From assembly GCF_001278115.1 (NCBI RefSeq), contig NZ_LIYD01000005.1, positions 705,197-769,196 on the forward strand: DNA of 64,000 nucleotides, read 5' to 3'. Position numbers and translations under genes: made by a program. Below, in pieces: positions 1 to 8,495 of the stretch. Origin of the DNA: Flavobacterium akiainvivens. GTDB lineage: Bacteria; Bacteroidota; Bacteroidia; Flavobacteriales; Flavobacteriaceae. Within the stretch, counting starts at the first letter, position 1, and each line of letters opens with the position of its first letter. The notes beneath the pieces were generated by a model. The model ran no database searches. It saw only the letters and a list, made by a program, of their open reading frames with translations, and was not told the origin of the DNA.

Positions 1-2830
1 AAAACCACCTCCTGGTAAACAATCCTAATAGTGTACTCGGGGCAATGGTTACTACAAACCTTATTTTTTCGCTGTAATTGCCATTACCCGGTTCAAATCC
101 GTTACTTGAATATACAGGGAAGTAAAGCTCAAAATAATCTGTGACCAGATTGAGTCGTATACCACTGTCATAAACAAACTTTGTGCCTTCATATTTGTTG
201 CTTAACAGGCCTGCATCGCCATAAAGCTCAATCCAGTTCCATACATTAAAACTGGTGTTTATAGTGGTCATCCACTGGTTGGCAAAGCGGGTATCAAGCT
301 TAGATTTAAAACCGCCTTCGGCCATAATAAATTGTTGGCTGAATAAACCTGTTTCTTCACTACGCCCATAGTAATTATAGTCGAAAAGATAGTCAGTAGG
401 ACGGTCAAGGCCGAAACTAAAAAACTCAGACTGCGTGCTGCGGTACATAAACATACCGGCAAATACACGTATGTTTACCTGCCTGTTATCATTAAACAGT
501 CGGCGAAACTGAAATTCGCCCGATAGTTTACCAAAAGCATTGGCTATTTGTACATCGCTGTAAAAATTATAATGCTTTGTAATTTCTGAATCTGATTTGG
601 CATAGCGGGCATTGAATACGGAATAGCTTTCGTTTTGTTGTTGCGTAGCTACAAACGCCGATTTTTCTCGCTCTACCATTATTTGACGTAGCGTTACGGT
701 TTCACGTTTGTTTTTGCGTAGGTTTTCATCACGGAAACGGAACTGTACTGATGGCACAAACTTGCGATAGCTGGCATCTGGCGTATAATGATAAGTAGAA
801 CCAGAAAGATAATACCTGATGTTAAAAGGCCCCTCTTCATTATCGCGAAGGTATTGGTTATACATTAATGAAAAACCACCTATTAGCTCACCGGTATTCA
901 TGGAATAGGTAGGAGTTACCTCATATATAAAAGGTTTTTCGAGCATTGACTTATTATGGAATCTTATACCTTGGGAAAATCCATCATAGAGATTATAAAT
1001 AAAATTGGGCACATAAAACATTTGGTTGTATGCCGGGTTTTCTAAATCCTGAAAGAATGTGAGTTTTACCGGCCTGTTGTTTGGAAAGAACTTATCAATC
1101 CGGTAATAATTGTTGCGCTGGTTGTATTCCGGTACTATATTTTCATGGTTCAATACAAGTTTAGTGGCATTAAGGCGTGGCAGGTTTACAACGGTGTCTT
1201 TCTCAAACCCATCTATCCAGTATTTAAATACAGTTCCTGACTTATTTATACCGTAAAGCGGAATAGGAGCTTTAGTACCTGTTACGTTTTTGATTTCTAC
1301 AGTAAGTGAATCCGTATCTTCTTTTATAGTACCAAAACGATAGTCTATTAAATCCCGGGAGTTTACCGTTGAATTAAAGAACCAGCTTACATCTTTATGG
1401 GTTTTTGATTGTAGTATGTTTTGCAGGTCCTGACGGTTTGTTTGGTTTTGAGATGTATTTAGGCTATAAAATTCGCGAAGTGACTGTAATCCGGTATCAT
1501 TGCCTAAGTATTCATTAAGATAATTGTAGCTTATACCTGCTTTGTATTTTCCGGCTATCTGTTCATTAAATTTTATGAAAGTGCTTTTTGGATTGCCAAT
1601 GGGCTGGTCGCTATTTCGGCGTGCCATAAGCAATGCAAAATTGTTATATTGCTCGTTAAACGGTATTTCAAACAGGTGGTGGCTTTTTAGTAACCACCAG
1701 TAACCAAGGGCGCCCATCATTTTTTGTTCAGGATAGTACTGTTTGATATAATTTATCATAAGCTGTACCTGTATCGCATCATATACCCAGTTGTCTTTTC
1801 GTGGATCAAGTTTCAGGGTATTTTTAAGGTAGGCATTTAAGTAGGTTTTCAGGAAACGTACCTCATACATAAACGAGTCAGGAAATGGGCTAATAAAGGC
1901 TGGGAGTTGATTAAGGCCATATACGGGATTACGTTCATAATCAGCCTGCGTAACCATTATTTTTCCAAGAGGGTAGGTGCCCAGGTTTTCTGAAACGAAA
2001 TTTACAACCTGGTTTATAGTTGCGGCACGTTGTATTTCAATTACACGGTTGTTTTTAAGGTTACACAATACTTCTGCCTGCGGAAACCTGAACGTTTCGA
2101 ATGTGTTGACTGCCTGTATAGAAAGATTAAACCCTGTGCGTGCTTTTCCGCTAAAATAATATTCGATAGTGTTTCCGTTTGGTACCTTATTACCTTCATA
2201 AAGGTCGCTCCAGACAAATGCACCATTAGACACATTTAGTGTAATGTTATAATCGCAGACGGCATTTGCAATATCATCAAGATTTTCATTGCTGTTTGTT
2301 ATGAAATTACCATCTTCTAAACGGGCAGGGGTAAGATACCAGTCACGCAGTGTAAAAGTGCCTGTTTTGGCGTCATATCCAAAATGCGTAAACCTGTCTG
2401 CGGGAATTTTTATACTGTAACTAAATTTGAGTGTAATACTTTCGTTGGGTGTCAGTACAGAATGGAGCTTTACATCTACAATATCAGGATGATTAGCAGG
2501 ACGAGACCATTGTAGTGTATTACCATTAGCTGTAGCCAACTGTATAAGGGTAAATCCGCGCTCGCTGTCTTTGGCAAGGTGGAAAGCCTTTAGAAATTCA
2601 TCTGTAAAACGGCGGGCGAGGGGAGAGTCTTTACTACTGTAGGCATTGTTCCAATCATTTAAAACAATATGGTTAAGGGGTGTATCTCCCGTATTGCGGA
2701 ATATTATTTCCTGCTGCACAACAATGGTTTGCTGCGCATAATCTACCGTAGCTGTAATAGTATTAGTGTGCTGGGCCTGCCCAACGCCGCATAAAAACAG
2801 CAGCAATAAAAACGTAATTCTTAATTTCAA
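1..2830 (-). CDS. M1 peptidase-like exported protein lacking the zinc-binding motif (3' end cut by window)
   Basis: About 943 residues are visible and the reading frame is still open at base 1. The start is a TTG at 2830: a TAG lies three codons upstream with no ATG between, and the TTG gives a clean signal peptide ending VGQAQ near residue 20. Residues 21-200 resemble the beta-sandwich N-terminal domain of M1 aminopeptidases. Where M1 enzymes have HEXXH and a downstream Glu, this protein has E323-V-R-F-L and W348-V-Y-D351, so no zinc ligands are seen. The last 350 residues alternate aromatic and polar residues like an outer-membrane barrel and end near an R-R-W-F. I infer an envelope protein that is probably not an active metallopeptidase. 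The family call comes from the fold pattern only. Confidence 0.7.
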   Translation of the reverse strand, partial: MKLRITFLLLLFLCGVGQAQHTNTITATVDYAQQTIVVQQEIIFRNTGDTPLNHIVLNDWNNAYSSKDSPLARRFTDEFLKAFHLAKDSERGFTLIQLATANGNTLQWSRPANHPDIVDVKLHSVLTPNESITLKFSYSIKIPADRFTHFGYDAKTGTFTLRDWYLTPARLEDGNFITNSNENLDDIANAVCDYNITLNVSNGAFVWSDLYEGNKVPNGNTIEYYFSGKARTGFNLSIQAVNTFETFRFPQAEVLCNLKNNRVIEIQRAATINQVVNFVSENLGTYPLGKIMVTQADYERNPVYGLNQLPAFISPFPDSFMYEVRFLKTYLNAYLKNTLKLDPRKDNWVYDAIQVQLMINYIKQYYPEQKMMGALGYWWLLKSHHLFEIPFNEQYNNFALLMARRNSDQPIGNPKSTFIKFNEQIAGKYKAGISYNYLNEYLGNDTGLQSLREFYSLNTSQNQTNRQDLQNILQSKTHKDVSWFFNSTVNSRDLIDYRFGTIKEDTDSLTVEIKNVTGTKAPIPLYGINKSGTVFKYWIDGFEKDTVVNLPRLNATKLVLNHENIVPEYNQRNNYYRIDKFFPNNRPVKLTFFQDLENPAYNQMFYVPNFIYNLYDGFSQGIRFHNKSMLEKPFIYEVTPTYSMNTGELIGGFSLMYNQYLRDNEEGPFNIRYYLSGSTYHYTPDASYRKFVPSVQFRFRDENLRKNKRETVTLRQIMVEREKSAFVATQQQNESYSVFNARYAKSDSEITKHYNFYSDVQIANAFGKLSGEFQFRRLFNDNRQVNIRVFAGMFMYRSTQSEFFSFGLDRPTDYLFDYNYYGRSEETGLFSQQFIMAEGGFKSKLDTRFANQWMTTINTSFNVWNWIELYGDAGLLSNKYEGTKFVYDSGIRLNLVTDYFELYFPVYSSNGFEPGNGNYSEKIRFVVTIAPSTLLGLFTRRWF

Positions 2831-2936
2831 TGCCTGCTATGGTTTATTTTATACTTAGCGTTGGTTGTTTTCATCCAAATATATGATACAAAATTGTATT
2901 AAAGGTTGCTTTTTAAAAGCAATTATGGATGATTTG

Positions 2937-2956
2937 CCCCTGCCTTTAGGCAGGGG
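2937..2956 (-). terminator. GC-rich hairpin after the LOG-family gene
   Basis: Perfect 8-bp stem (2937-2944 with 2949-2956) and a TTTA loop, four bases beyond the stop codon of the minus-strand gene at 2961. There is no clear T-tract, so it may only protect the 3' end or weakly terminate. Confidence 0.5.
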
Positions 2957-2960
2957 GTAT

Positions 2961-3686
2961 TTAAAAGTTAGGGCTAAGGCTGTATTTTTTGTAGAATTTA
3001 TCAATAATTTCCACTACTTCATCGGCAGTGTCAACCAATTTAACCAGGTTAAGGTCTTCAGGGCTTGCGTTGTGGTATCTTTCTATCATTACGGTTTTAA
3101 TCCAATCCATAAGGCCACCCCAGAATTCTGTACCCACCAATATAATTGGAAAACGGGCTATCTTCTTGGTTTGGATGAGTGTAACGGCTTCAAACATTTC
3201 ATCCAGTGTACCAAAGCCGCCGGGCATTACCACAAAACCTTGTGAGTATTTTACAAACATGGTTTTACGCACAAAAAAGTAATCGAAGTTTAAGTTGAAA
3301 TTATGGCTGATGTATGGGTTAAAGTGCTGTTCAAAAGGCAGTTCTATATTAAGCCCTACAGACGGTGCCGTGCCACGGCTTGCACCTTTGTTACCGGCCT
3401 CCATTATACCCGGCCCTCCACCTGTAATAACACCATAGCCCGAGTTGGCTATTTTTTCGGCAATCTCTTCAGTAAGCAGGTAGTATTTATCATCGGGTTT
3501 AGTGCGTGCAGAACCAAATATTGATACACACGGGCCTATTTTAGCCATGGTTTCAAATCCATTCACAAATTCGGACATTATTTTGAATATGGCCCAAGAG
3601 TCATTACTCCTTATTTCGTTCCAGGGTTTTTGTGTAAGCCCCGCCTGTATGCGTTCGTCTTCGTTATTATATGTTTCTTTAGACAT
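2961..3686 (-). CDS. LOG family (TIGR00730-type) Rossmann-fold protein
   Basis: 241 residues. The LOG family hydrolyses nucleoside 5'-monophosphates such as cytokinin ribotides to the free base, and was long misnamed lysine decarboxylase. The Rossmann glycine-rich segment GGGPGIMEA is at about residues 89-97 and the signature PGGFGTLDE at 155-163, including the conserved Gly-Gly and the acidic residue. The N-terminal 45 residues are longer than in minimal LOG proteins and match the larger bacterial subgroup. No signal peptide, so cytoplasmic. The ATG at 3686 is the first in frame. It lies downstream of uvrA's neighbourhood but on its own, 88 bp from the uvrA stop. The true substrate cannot be read from sequence. 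Confidence 0.9.
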   Translation of the reverse strand: MSKETYNNEDERIQAGLTQKPWNEIRSNDSWAIFKIMSEFVNGFETMAKIGPCVSIFGSARTKPDDKYYLLTEEIAEKIANSGYGVITGGGPGIMEAGNKGASRGTAPSVGLNIELPFEQHFNPYISHNFNLNFDYFFVRKTMFVKYSQGFVVMPGGFGTLDEMFEAVTLIQTKKIARFPIILVGTEFWGGLMDWIKTVMIERYHNASPEDLNLVKLVDTADEVVEIIDKFYKKYSLSPNF

Positions 3687-3751
3687 TTTCAGTATTTTTT
3701 AATTATAGCTTGCCACAATTTAGCATTAGATTTATTAGTGGCAAAAAGCAT

Positions 3752-3769
3752 AGCCTGCTAATATAGGCT
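3752..3769 (-). terminator. Possible uvrA terminator hairpin
   Basis: A 5-bp stem (AGCCT / AGGCT) just downstream of the uvrA stop. Read on the minus strand it is followed within a few bases by a run of five T. A T-run also flanks it on the plus side, so it could work in both directions. The stem is short. Confidence 0.4.
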
Positions 3770-3773
3770 TTTT

Positions 3774-6602
3774 TTAAAGTTCTTTTTTAAGGAATTTGGC
3801 AGTATAGCTCTTTTTGTCTTTAGCTACCTGTTCCGGCGTGCCTTTTGCTACCACCTGCCCGCCGCCTTTACCGCCCTCATATCCTATATCTATAATGTAG
3901 TCGGCAAGCTTTACCACATCAAGGTTATGTTCTATAATAAGTACAGTATTACCTTTATCTACCAGCTTGTTAATTACCTCCATAAGTACACGGATGTCTT
4001 CAAAATGCAGACCTGTAGTAGGTTCATCCAGTATATAGAAAGTATTACCTGTATCTTTTTTAGAAAGTTCGCTTGCAAGTTTAATACGCTGTGCCTCACC
4101 ACCGCTAAGGGTAGTGCTCTGTTGGCCTAATGTGATGTAACCAAGACCTACATCCTGTATGGTTTTTATCTTGCGGTATATTTTTGGGATGTTCTCAAAA
4201 AACGGAACGGCCTCATCAACAGTCATATCAAGTACATCGCTTATTGACTTGCCTTTGTAGCGAATTTCCAGCGTTTCGCGGTTAAAGCGCTTGCCCTGGC
4301 AGGTTTCGCACTCTACATATACGTCAGGCAGGAATGCCATTTCAATTACACGCATACCACTACCCTCGCAGGTTTCACAACGGCCACCGCTTACATTAAA
4401 GCTAAAGCGTCCCGGTTTGTAACCGCGAATCATGGCTTCAGGTGTTTGGGTAAACAGACTACGTATTTCGCTAAATACCTCGGTATACGTGGCCGGATTA
4501 GAGCGAGGCGTGCGGCCTATTGGGCTTTGGTCGATATCTATAACCTTGTCGATGTGCTCAAGGCCATCAATTTTTTTGTACGGTGCCGGTTTCTTGACCC
4601 CGTTAAAGAAATGCGCATTTAAAATAGGGTAGAGCGTACCATTAATAAGCGTACTTTTGCCACTACCCGAAACGCCGGTTACACATATCATTTTTCCTAA
4701 AGGAAACTCTACCGAAACATTCTTAAGGTTGTTGCCGGTAGCGCCGGTTAATTTAAGGGTCTTGCCATTGCCCTCGCGGCGTTGTTTGGGTACAGCAATT
4801 TCTTTTTCGCCGTTAAGATACGCTGCAGTTAACGTGTGTTCTTTCAGAAGCTCTTCCGGCGTACCCTTGCTTACTATTTGTCCGCCGAAACGACCGGCTG
4901 CCGGACCTATGTCTATTACATAATCGGCGCGCTCTATCATGTCTTTGTCGTGTTCTACCACTATTACTGAGTTACCTATATCGCGCAGGGCCTCAAGGGA
5001 ATGTATCAGTTTTTCGTTATCGCGTTGATGCAGGCCTATAGAGGGTTCATCAAGAATATATAGTACGCCCACAAGCTGCGAACCTATTTGCGTGGCCAGC
5101 CTGATGCGCTGTGCCTCGCCGCCACTCAGTGTACCTGAGCTACGGTTTAGCGACAGGTAATTTAAGCCCACATCAACCAGAAAGCTAAGGCGTGCTTTGA
5201 TTTCTTTTACAATTTCGGCAGCTATAACTTTTTGCTTGTCGGATAAATTTTCGTGCAGGTTTTCAAACCAACCGGCCAGGTCAGAAATATCCATAGCCGA
5301 AAGTTCGGCAATGTTAAGGCCGTTTACCTTAAAGTAAAGCGATTCTTTTTTAAGACGTGTACCGTTGCACTCAGGGCACGGAATCTCATCCATAAAATCT
5401 TTGGCCCAGCGTTTTAATGATGCCGAAGCTTCTTCGCTGTATTGGTTTTTTATGAAGTTGGAAATACCCTCAAAATCAATCTTGTATTCGCGGTTAACGC
5501 CAAGCGTTTTACTGTTTATGGTGAACTTGTCTTTACCGCCGTTGAGAATCATCTCCATAGCCTCAGCCGGAATCTTTTCAATCGGGTCAGTAATTTTAAA
5601 TTCAAACTTTTCGCCAATAGCCTCCAGCTGCTTAAAAATCCATGAGTTTTTATATTCTCCAAGTGGAACAAAACCGCCCTGTTTTATACTCAGTTTAGGG
5701 TTGGGGATGATTTTCCTGACATTAATTTCATTCACTGTGCCCAGGCCGTTGCAATGCGGGCAAGCACCCTTGGGCGAGTTAAACGAAAAGTTATTTGGCT
5801 CAGGGTTAGGGTAAGATATGCCACTGCTGGGGCACATAAGGTTACGGCTGTAGTAGCGCACCTCCTGGCTTTCCTGCTCAATAACCATCATTACATCTTC
5901 GCCATGGTACATGGCGGTGCGTATGCTATCGGCCAAACGTTTATCGGTATCTTCGCTCATATCTACAGCCATACGGTCTACAACGGTCTCAATGTCGTGC
6001 ACCTTGTAGCGGTCTAGCTTCATGCCGCTTTCAATGTCTTTTATTTCGCCGTCTACGCGTACTTTTAAAAAGCCCTGCTTGCTGATTTGCTCAAACAGTT
6101 CGCGATAGTGCCCTTTTCTTGAACGGATTATGGGAGCGAGTATGTTGATGCGCTTACCATTAAATTTTTCTTTTATCAGGTCTTTTATCTGCTCGTCACT
6201 ATAACTTACCATTTTTTCGCCGGTTACGTAACTGTAGGCATCGGCACCACGGGCGTACAGCAGGCGTAGGAAATCGTAAATTTCGGTAATAGTACCTACA
6301 GTAGAGCGGGGGCTCTTACTGGTGGTTTTCTGTTCGATCGCAATAACGGGAGAGAGGCCGTCTATCTTGTCTACATCTGGTCTTTCGAGCCCGCCAAGGA
6401 ACTGACGCGCATAAGCCGAGAAGGTTTCTATATAGCGGCGCTGGCCCTCGGCATAAATGGTGTCAAACGCTAAACTGGACTTACCCGAACCTGAAAGCCC
6501 GGTTATAACCACAAGCTTTTCGCGGGGTATGGTAACGTCTATATTTTTAAGGTTGTGGGCGCGTGCGCCAAGCACTTCAATCGTTTCGTCGGTATTCAGC
6601 AT
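3774..6602 (-). CDS. uvrA: Excinuclease ABC subunit A
   Basis: 942 residues, the normal UvrA length. It is the damage-sensing ATPase of nucleotide excision repair and works with UvrB and UvrC in the cytoplasm. Two ABC-type ATPase halves are visible: the first Walker A is GLSGSGKSS near residue 35, the second is GVSGSGKST in the C-terminal half, and each half carries an LSGGEAQRI signature. The insertion zinc finger (C-P-H-C-N-G) and the C-terminal zinc finger (C-E-T-C ... C-E-T-C-Q-G) are both intact. The start ATG at 6602 follows a good -7 box. Nothing unusual was seen, and it is divergent from the HNH gene. Confidence 0.98.
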   Translation of the reverse strand: MLNTDETIEVLGARAHNLKNIDVTIPREKLVVITGLSGSGKSSLAFDTIYAEGQRRYIETFSAYARQFLGGLERPDVDKIDGLSPVIAIEQKTTSKSPRSTVGTITEIYDFLRLLYARGADAYSYVTGEKMVSYSDEQIKDLIKEKFNGKRINILAPIIRSRKGHYRELFEQISKQGFLKVRVDGEIKDIESGMKLDRYKVHDIETVVDRMAVDMSEDTDKRLADSIRTAMYHGEDVMMVIEQESQEVRYYSRNLMCPSSGISYPNPEPNNFSFNSPKGACPHCNGLGTVNEINVRKIIPNPKLSIKQGGFVPLGEYKNSWIFKQLEAIGEKFEFKITDPIEKIPAEAMEMILNGGKDKFTINSKTLGVNREYKIDFEGISNFIKNQYSEEASASLKRWAKDFMDEIPCPECNGTRLKKESLYFKVNGLNIAELSAMDISDLAGWFENLHENLSDKQKVIAAEIVKEIKARLSFLVDVGLNYLSLNRSSGTLSGGEAQRIRLATQIGSQLVGVLYILDEPSIGLHQRDNEKLIHSLEALRDIGNSVIVVEHDKDMIERADYVIDIGPAAGRFGGQIVSKGTPEELLKEHTLTAAYLNGEKEIAVPKQRREGNGKTLKLTGATGNNLKNVSVEFPLGKMICVTGVSGSGKSTLINGTLYPILNAHFFNGVKKPAPYKKIDGLEHIDKVIDIDQSPIGRTPRSNPATYTEVFSEIRSLFTQTPEAMIRGYKPGRFSFNVSGGRCETCEGSGMRVIEMAFLPDVYVECETCQGKRFNRETLEIRYKGKSISDVLDMTVDEAVPFFENIPKIYRKIKTIQDVGLGYITLGQQSTTLSGGEAQRIKLASELSKKDTGNTFYILDEPTTGLHFEDIRVLMEVINKLVDKGNTVLIIEHNLDVVKLADYIIDIGYEGGKGGGQVVAKGTPEQVAKDKKSYTAKFLKKEL

Positions 6603-6622
6603 ATTGAGTTTTGTGCAAAACG

Positions 6623-6630
6623 CAAAGGTA
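6623..6630 (-). promoter_or_regulatory. uvrA promoter -7 box
   Basis: TACCTTTG on the minus strand, an exact match to the Bacteroidota -7 consensus TAnnTTTG, 20 bases before the uvrA ATG. No clear TTG -33 element was found. Confidence 0.55.
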
Positions 6631-6738
6631 CTGAATTTTGGGGAGATTTTAGGGTTACGGTTGTGGTAAGGGAGTGTTAAACTGAAATTTAAAGTTATTC
6701 ATAAAATATTTATTTTTAACAAATAAATTAAATAACAG

Positions 6739-7746
6739 ATGCACAATGTAATTTTAGTTAATTTAACTTGGAATCCTTTCGGATGGAAAAATAACACCTA
6801 CATTAATCCCAAAGCTGGACACAGTTATGCGAGAAATAATGTAGGTGGGGAGTCAACAAATTTTGATTTCAACAAAGATCCTGATGATTCCCAAATTTGG
6901 GGATATGCCCAATGGACACATCCTCCCAAAAAGTTTATTAATGGGGGATTAATAATTTTTTATACAAGAAATACTGAACTCAAAAAAGGGCAGATTGTAG
7001 GGGTTTATGGTGGTGGTAACATATATGAGGGTGGAGTTATCAAAGAAGAGCATTTGCATAAAGTTGCTCACGGAAGTAATATTGATGGAGACAAGGATTT
7101 ATCCTTGTTATTTCCCATACCTATAGATGCCAATCATTTTAAAAGTCATCCCAGTGAGAGGATAGTTGGCCAAATTGGTTTTACATATAAGGATCATAGT
7201 TTCGCAGAAAAAGTATTGAGGTATGAACTTGATGAAATATTAAAGTCAGGTGGTTATATTGAAGAATATAAAAAATTACAGAATGTATATGAAATATATA
7301 CAGGAAAAAAAATCTTAAAACCGTTCTATACACAAGATGAAAAAGAGCAAAATGAACTGACCGTTATCTATAAGAATTTATCAAAAGAAAAATTGTTAGA
7401 TTATATTAGAGATATAAAAATGGATGATTCATTATTAGTTATTGTTAAAAATAAATTTTATAAAAGAAATAATAGAACATTAGCTTTAATTAAAATACTA
7501 AGAGATTATAAATGTCAGATATGCTCTACATCAATTTTAAAAAAAGATGGCATGAAATACATTGAAGCAGCTCATATAAAAGCGAAACACAAAAAAGGAC
7601 TTGAGACTCCAAATAACATTATTTTACTATGTCCTAATCATCATAAAGAATTTGATTTAGGCGATTTGATAATCAATGAGCATACTTATGACAAAATAAA
7701 TTTTGATCTTAATGGAATTAATTATGAATTGAATTTGGAGTACTAA
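6739..7746 (+). CDS. HNH endonuclease with an N-terminal PUA-like domain, candidate modification-dependent nuclease
   Basis: 335 residues. The C-terminal HNH module is clear: C259-x2-C262, then A-A-H279, then an asparagine-rich turn (P291-N-N) and C298-x2-H301-H302, the treble-clef pattern of McrA-like nucleases. The N-terminal half (about residues 50-165) has G-Y-A-Q-W, a hydrophobic strand L-I-I-F-Y-T-R and K-G-Q-I-V-G-V-Y-G. This resembles the PUA/EVE/ASCH-type folds that read modified bases, but I cannot confirm the family. That domain order is known from type IV restriction enzymes. The gene is visibly richer in A/T than uvrA beside it, uses many AAA/ATA codons, stands alone, and is followed by repeats, which suggests horizontal gain. 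The ATG at 6739 has no strong upstream alternative. Confidence 0.8.
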   Translation: MHNVILVNLTWNPFGWKNNTYINPKAGHSYARNNVGGESTNFDFNKDPDDSQIWGYAQWTHPPKKFINGGLIIFYTRNTELKKGQIVGVYGGGNIYEGGVIKEEHLHKVAHGSNIDGDKDLSLLFPIPIDANHFKSHPSERIVGQIGFTYKDHSFAEKVLRYELDEILKSGGYIEEYKKLQNVYEIYTGKKILKPFYTQDEKEQNELTVIYKNLSKEKLLDYIRDIKMDDSLLVIVKNKFYKRNNRTLALIKILRDYKCQICSTSILKKDGMKYIEAAHIKAKHKKGLETPNNIILLCPNHHKEFDLGDLIINEHTYDKINFDLNGINYELNLEY

Positions 7747-7787
7747 ATATTATCCCTTTCTAAAACTTTGCGACAGCTAAAAAACCA

Positions 7788-7802
7788 CCCCGCCCTGCGG
7801 GG
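7788..7802. repeat. GC hairpin of a dispersed-repeat type
   Basis: CCCCGC-CCT-GCGGGG, a 6-bp stem with a 3-base loop, 41 bases after the HNH stop codon. It may end that transcript, although no T-run follows. Similar GC hairpins are common in Bacteroidota intergenic repeats (recalled knowledge, not searched). Confidence 0.45.
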
Positions 7803-7830
7803 CAGAGGAATGCTACTCATACTCAAGAAA

Positions 7831-7870
7831 AATCCGCGTTAATCCGCTCAATCCGCGTCATCCGTGTTCC
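7831..7870 (+). repeat. Imperfect tandem repeat with 9-11 bp units
   Basis: Four consecutive units built on AATCCGCGTT: 7831-7840, 7841-7849, 7850-7859 and 7860-7870 (ATCCGTGTTCC). Units differ by one to three bases. It looks like a member of a dispersed intergenic repeat family rather than coding DNA. Confidence 0.7.
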
Positions 7871-8039
7871 ATTCCTCATAAACTGTTAAAACCACAGGCT
7901 TTTCCTATATTCTAAAGGAATGTTAAGCTGTGTTGGTAACTGCTTGTAAATTAGATATATAAAAACCTTATTTATAAACAATCTATTTTCAAATTACTCA
8001 AAATCAATTATTTAGAATTCTTCTAACATTTATTGTCCG

Positions 8040-8047
8040 TAATTTTG
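8040..8047 (+). promoter_or_regulatory. Promoter -7 box of the Cys-rich protein gene
   Basis: TAATTTTG matches TAnnTTTG exactly, 47 bases before the ATG at 8095. No convincing -33 TTG was found at the usual distance. Confidence 0.5.
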
Positions 8048-8094
8048 TCTTGTAAATAATTAATAACGGAAGTTCAACACTAAAAATAAATGTT

Positions 8095-8340
8095 ATGGAT
8101 ATTAAATTAGCAAGCTGCTGCGGTAACTGCGACCACCACGTAAAAGGCCAATTGTGTAATGTACACGAAATTGTAACTGCCGAAACACAAGGATGTGAAT
8201 CTTATGAATTCCGTGCTGTACTTAGCCGCGAGTCTGACTGCCTTAAATGTGCAAAATTCCAGACTAATAACTGTGCACACCCTAACAAAGCCAGCGAAGG
8301 CATGATGTGTACTGTATTTTATCCAAGAATTGTGGCATAA
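8095..8340 (+). CDS. Small cysteine-rich protein with a duplicated four-Cys module
   Basis: 81 residues with nine cysteines (8, 9, 12, 21, 34, 49, 52, 60, 72). Eight of them form two similar modules: C9-x2-C12-x8-C21-x12-C34 and C49-x2-C52-x7-C60-x11-C72, each ending in a Cys followed by an aromatic-rich stretch. This spacing suits binding of zinc or an iron-sulfur cluster, but I do not recognise the family and assign no function. No signal peptide, so probably cytoplasmic. It has its own promoter and a strong terminator, and stands alone between the HNH gene and an NlpC lipoprotein. The reading frame, start and composition support a real gene. Confidence 0.85.
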   Translation: MDIKLASCCGNCDHHVKGQLCNVHEIVTAETQGCESYEFRAVLSRESDCLKCAKFQTNNCAHPNKASEGMMCTVFYPRIVA

Positions 8341-8357
8341 CTGTAGTTTAACTACAG
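8341..8357. repeat. Perfect inverted repeat just after a stop codon
   Basis: CTGTAGTT-T-AACTACAG, 8-bp arms around one base, starting directly after the stop of the Cys-rich gene. It would fold at the 3' end of that mRNA, upstream of the main terminator. Confidence 0.5.
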
Positions 8358-8381
8358 ATTGTAGGTATTTTAAATATTATA

Positions 8382-8415
8382 AAAGGGTTTGGAACTTTAT
8401 GTTACCAAACCCTTT
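8382..8415 (+). terminator. Terminator of the Cys-rich gene
   Basis: Perfect 11-bp stem (AAAGGGTTTGG at 8382-8392 with 8405-8415) and a 12-base loop, followed by CTTTTTATAATA. A classic intrinsic terminator. Confidence 0.85.
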
Positions 8416-8495
8416 CTTTTTATAATAGATGTGGTTAAATCCTGAAATATAACTACTTTAACACTAAAAGGCATGGCTTTTGTAACTTAGCGGGC

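Larger units (their letters stand above)
7747..8094. other. Intergenic region with two repeat-like elements
   Basis: 348 bp without a credible gene. It holds a G/C hairpin at 7788-7802 and a short tandem repeat at 7831-7870. The rest is AT-rich spacer leading to the promoter of the Cys-rich gene at 8095. Confidence 0.7.

Noticed and set aside
7831..7870. CRISPR array
   Set aside because: Units are only about 10 bp, directly abutting and imperfect, with no spacers and no cas genes nearby.
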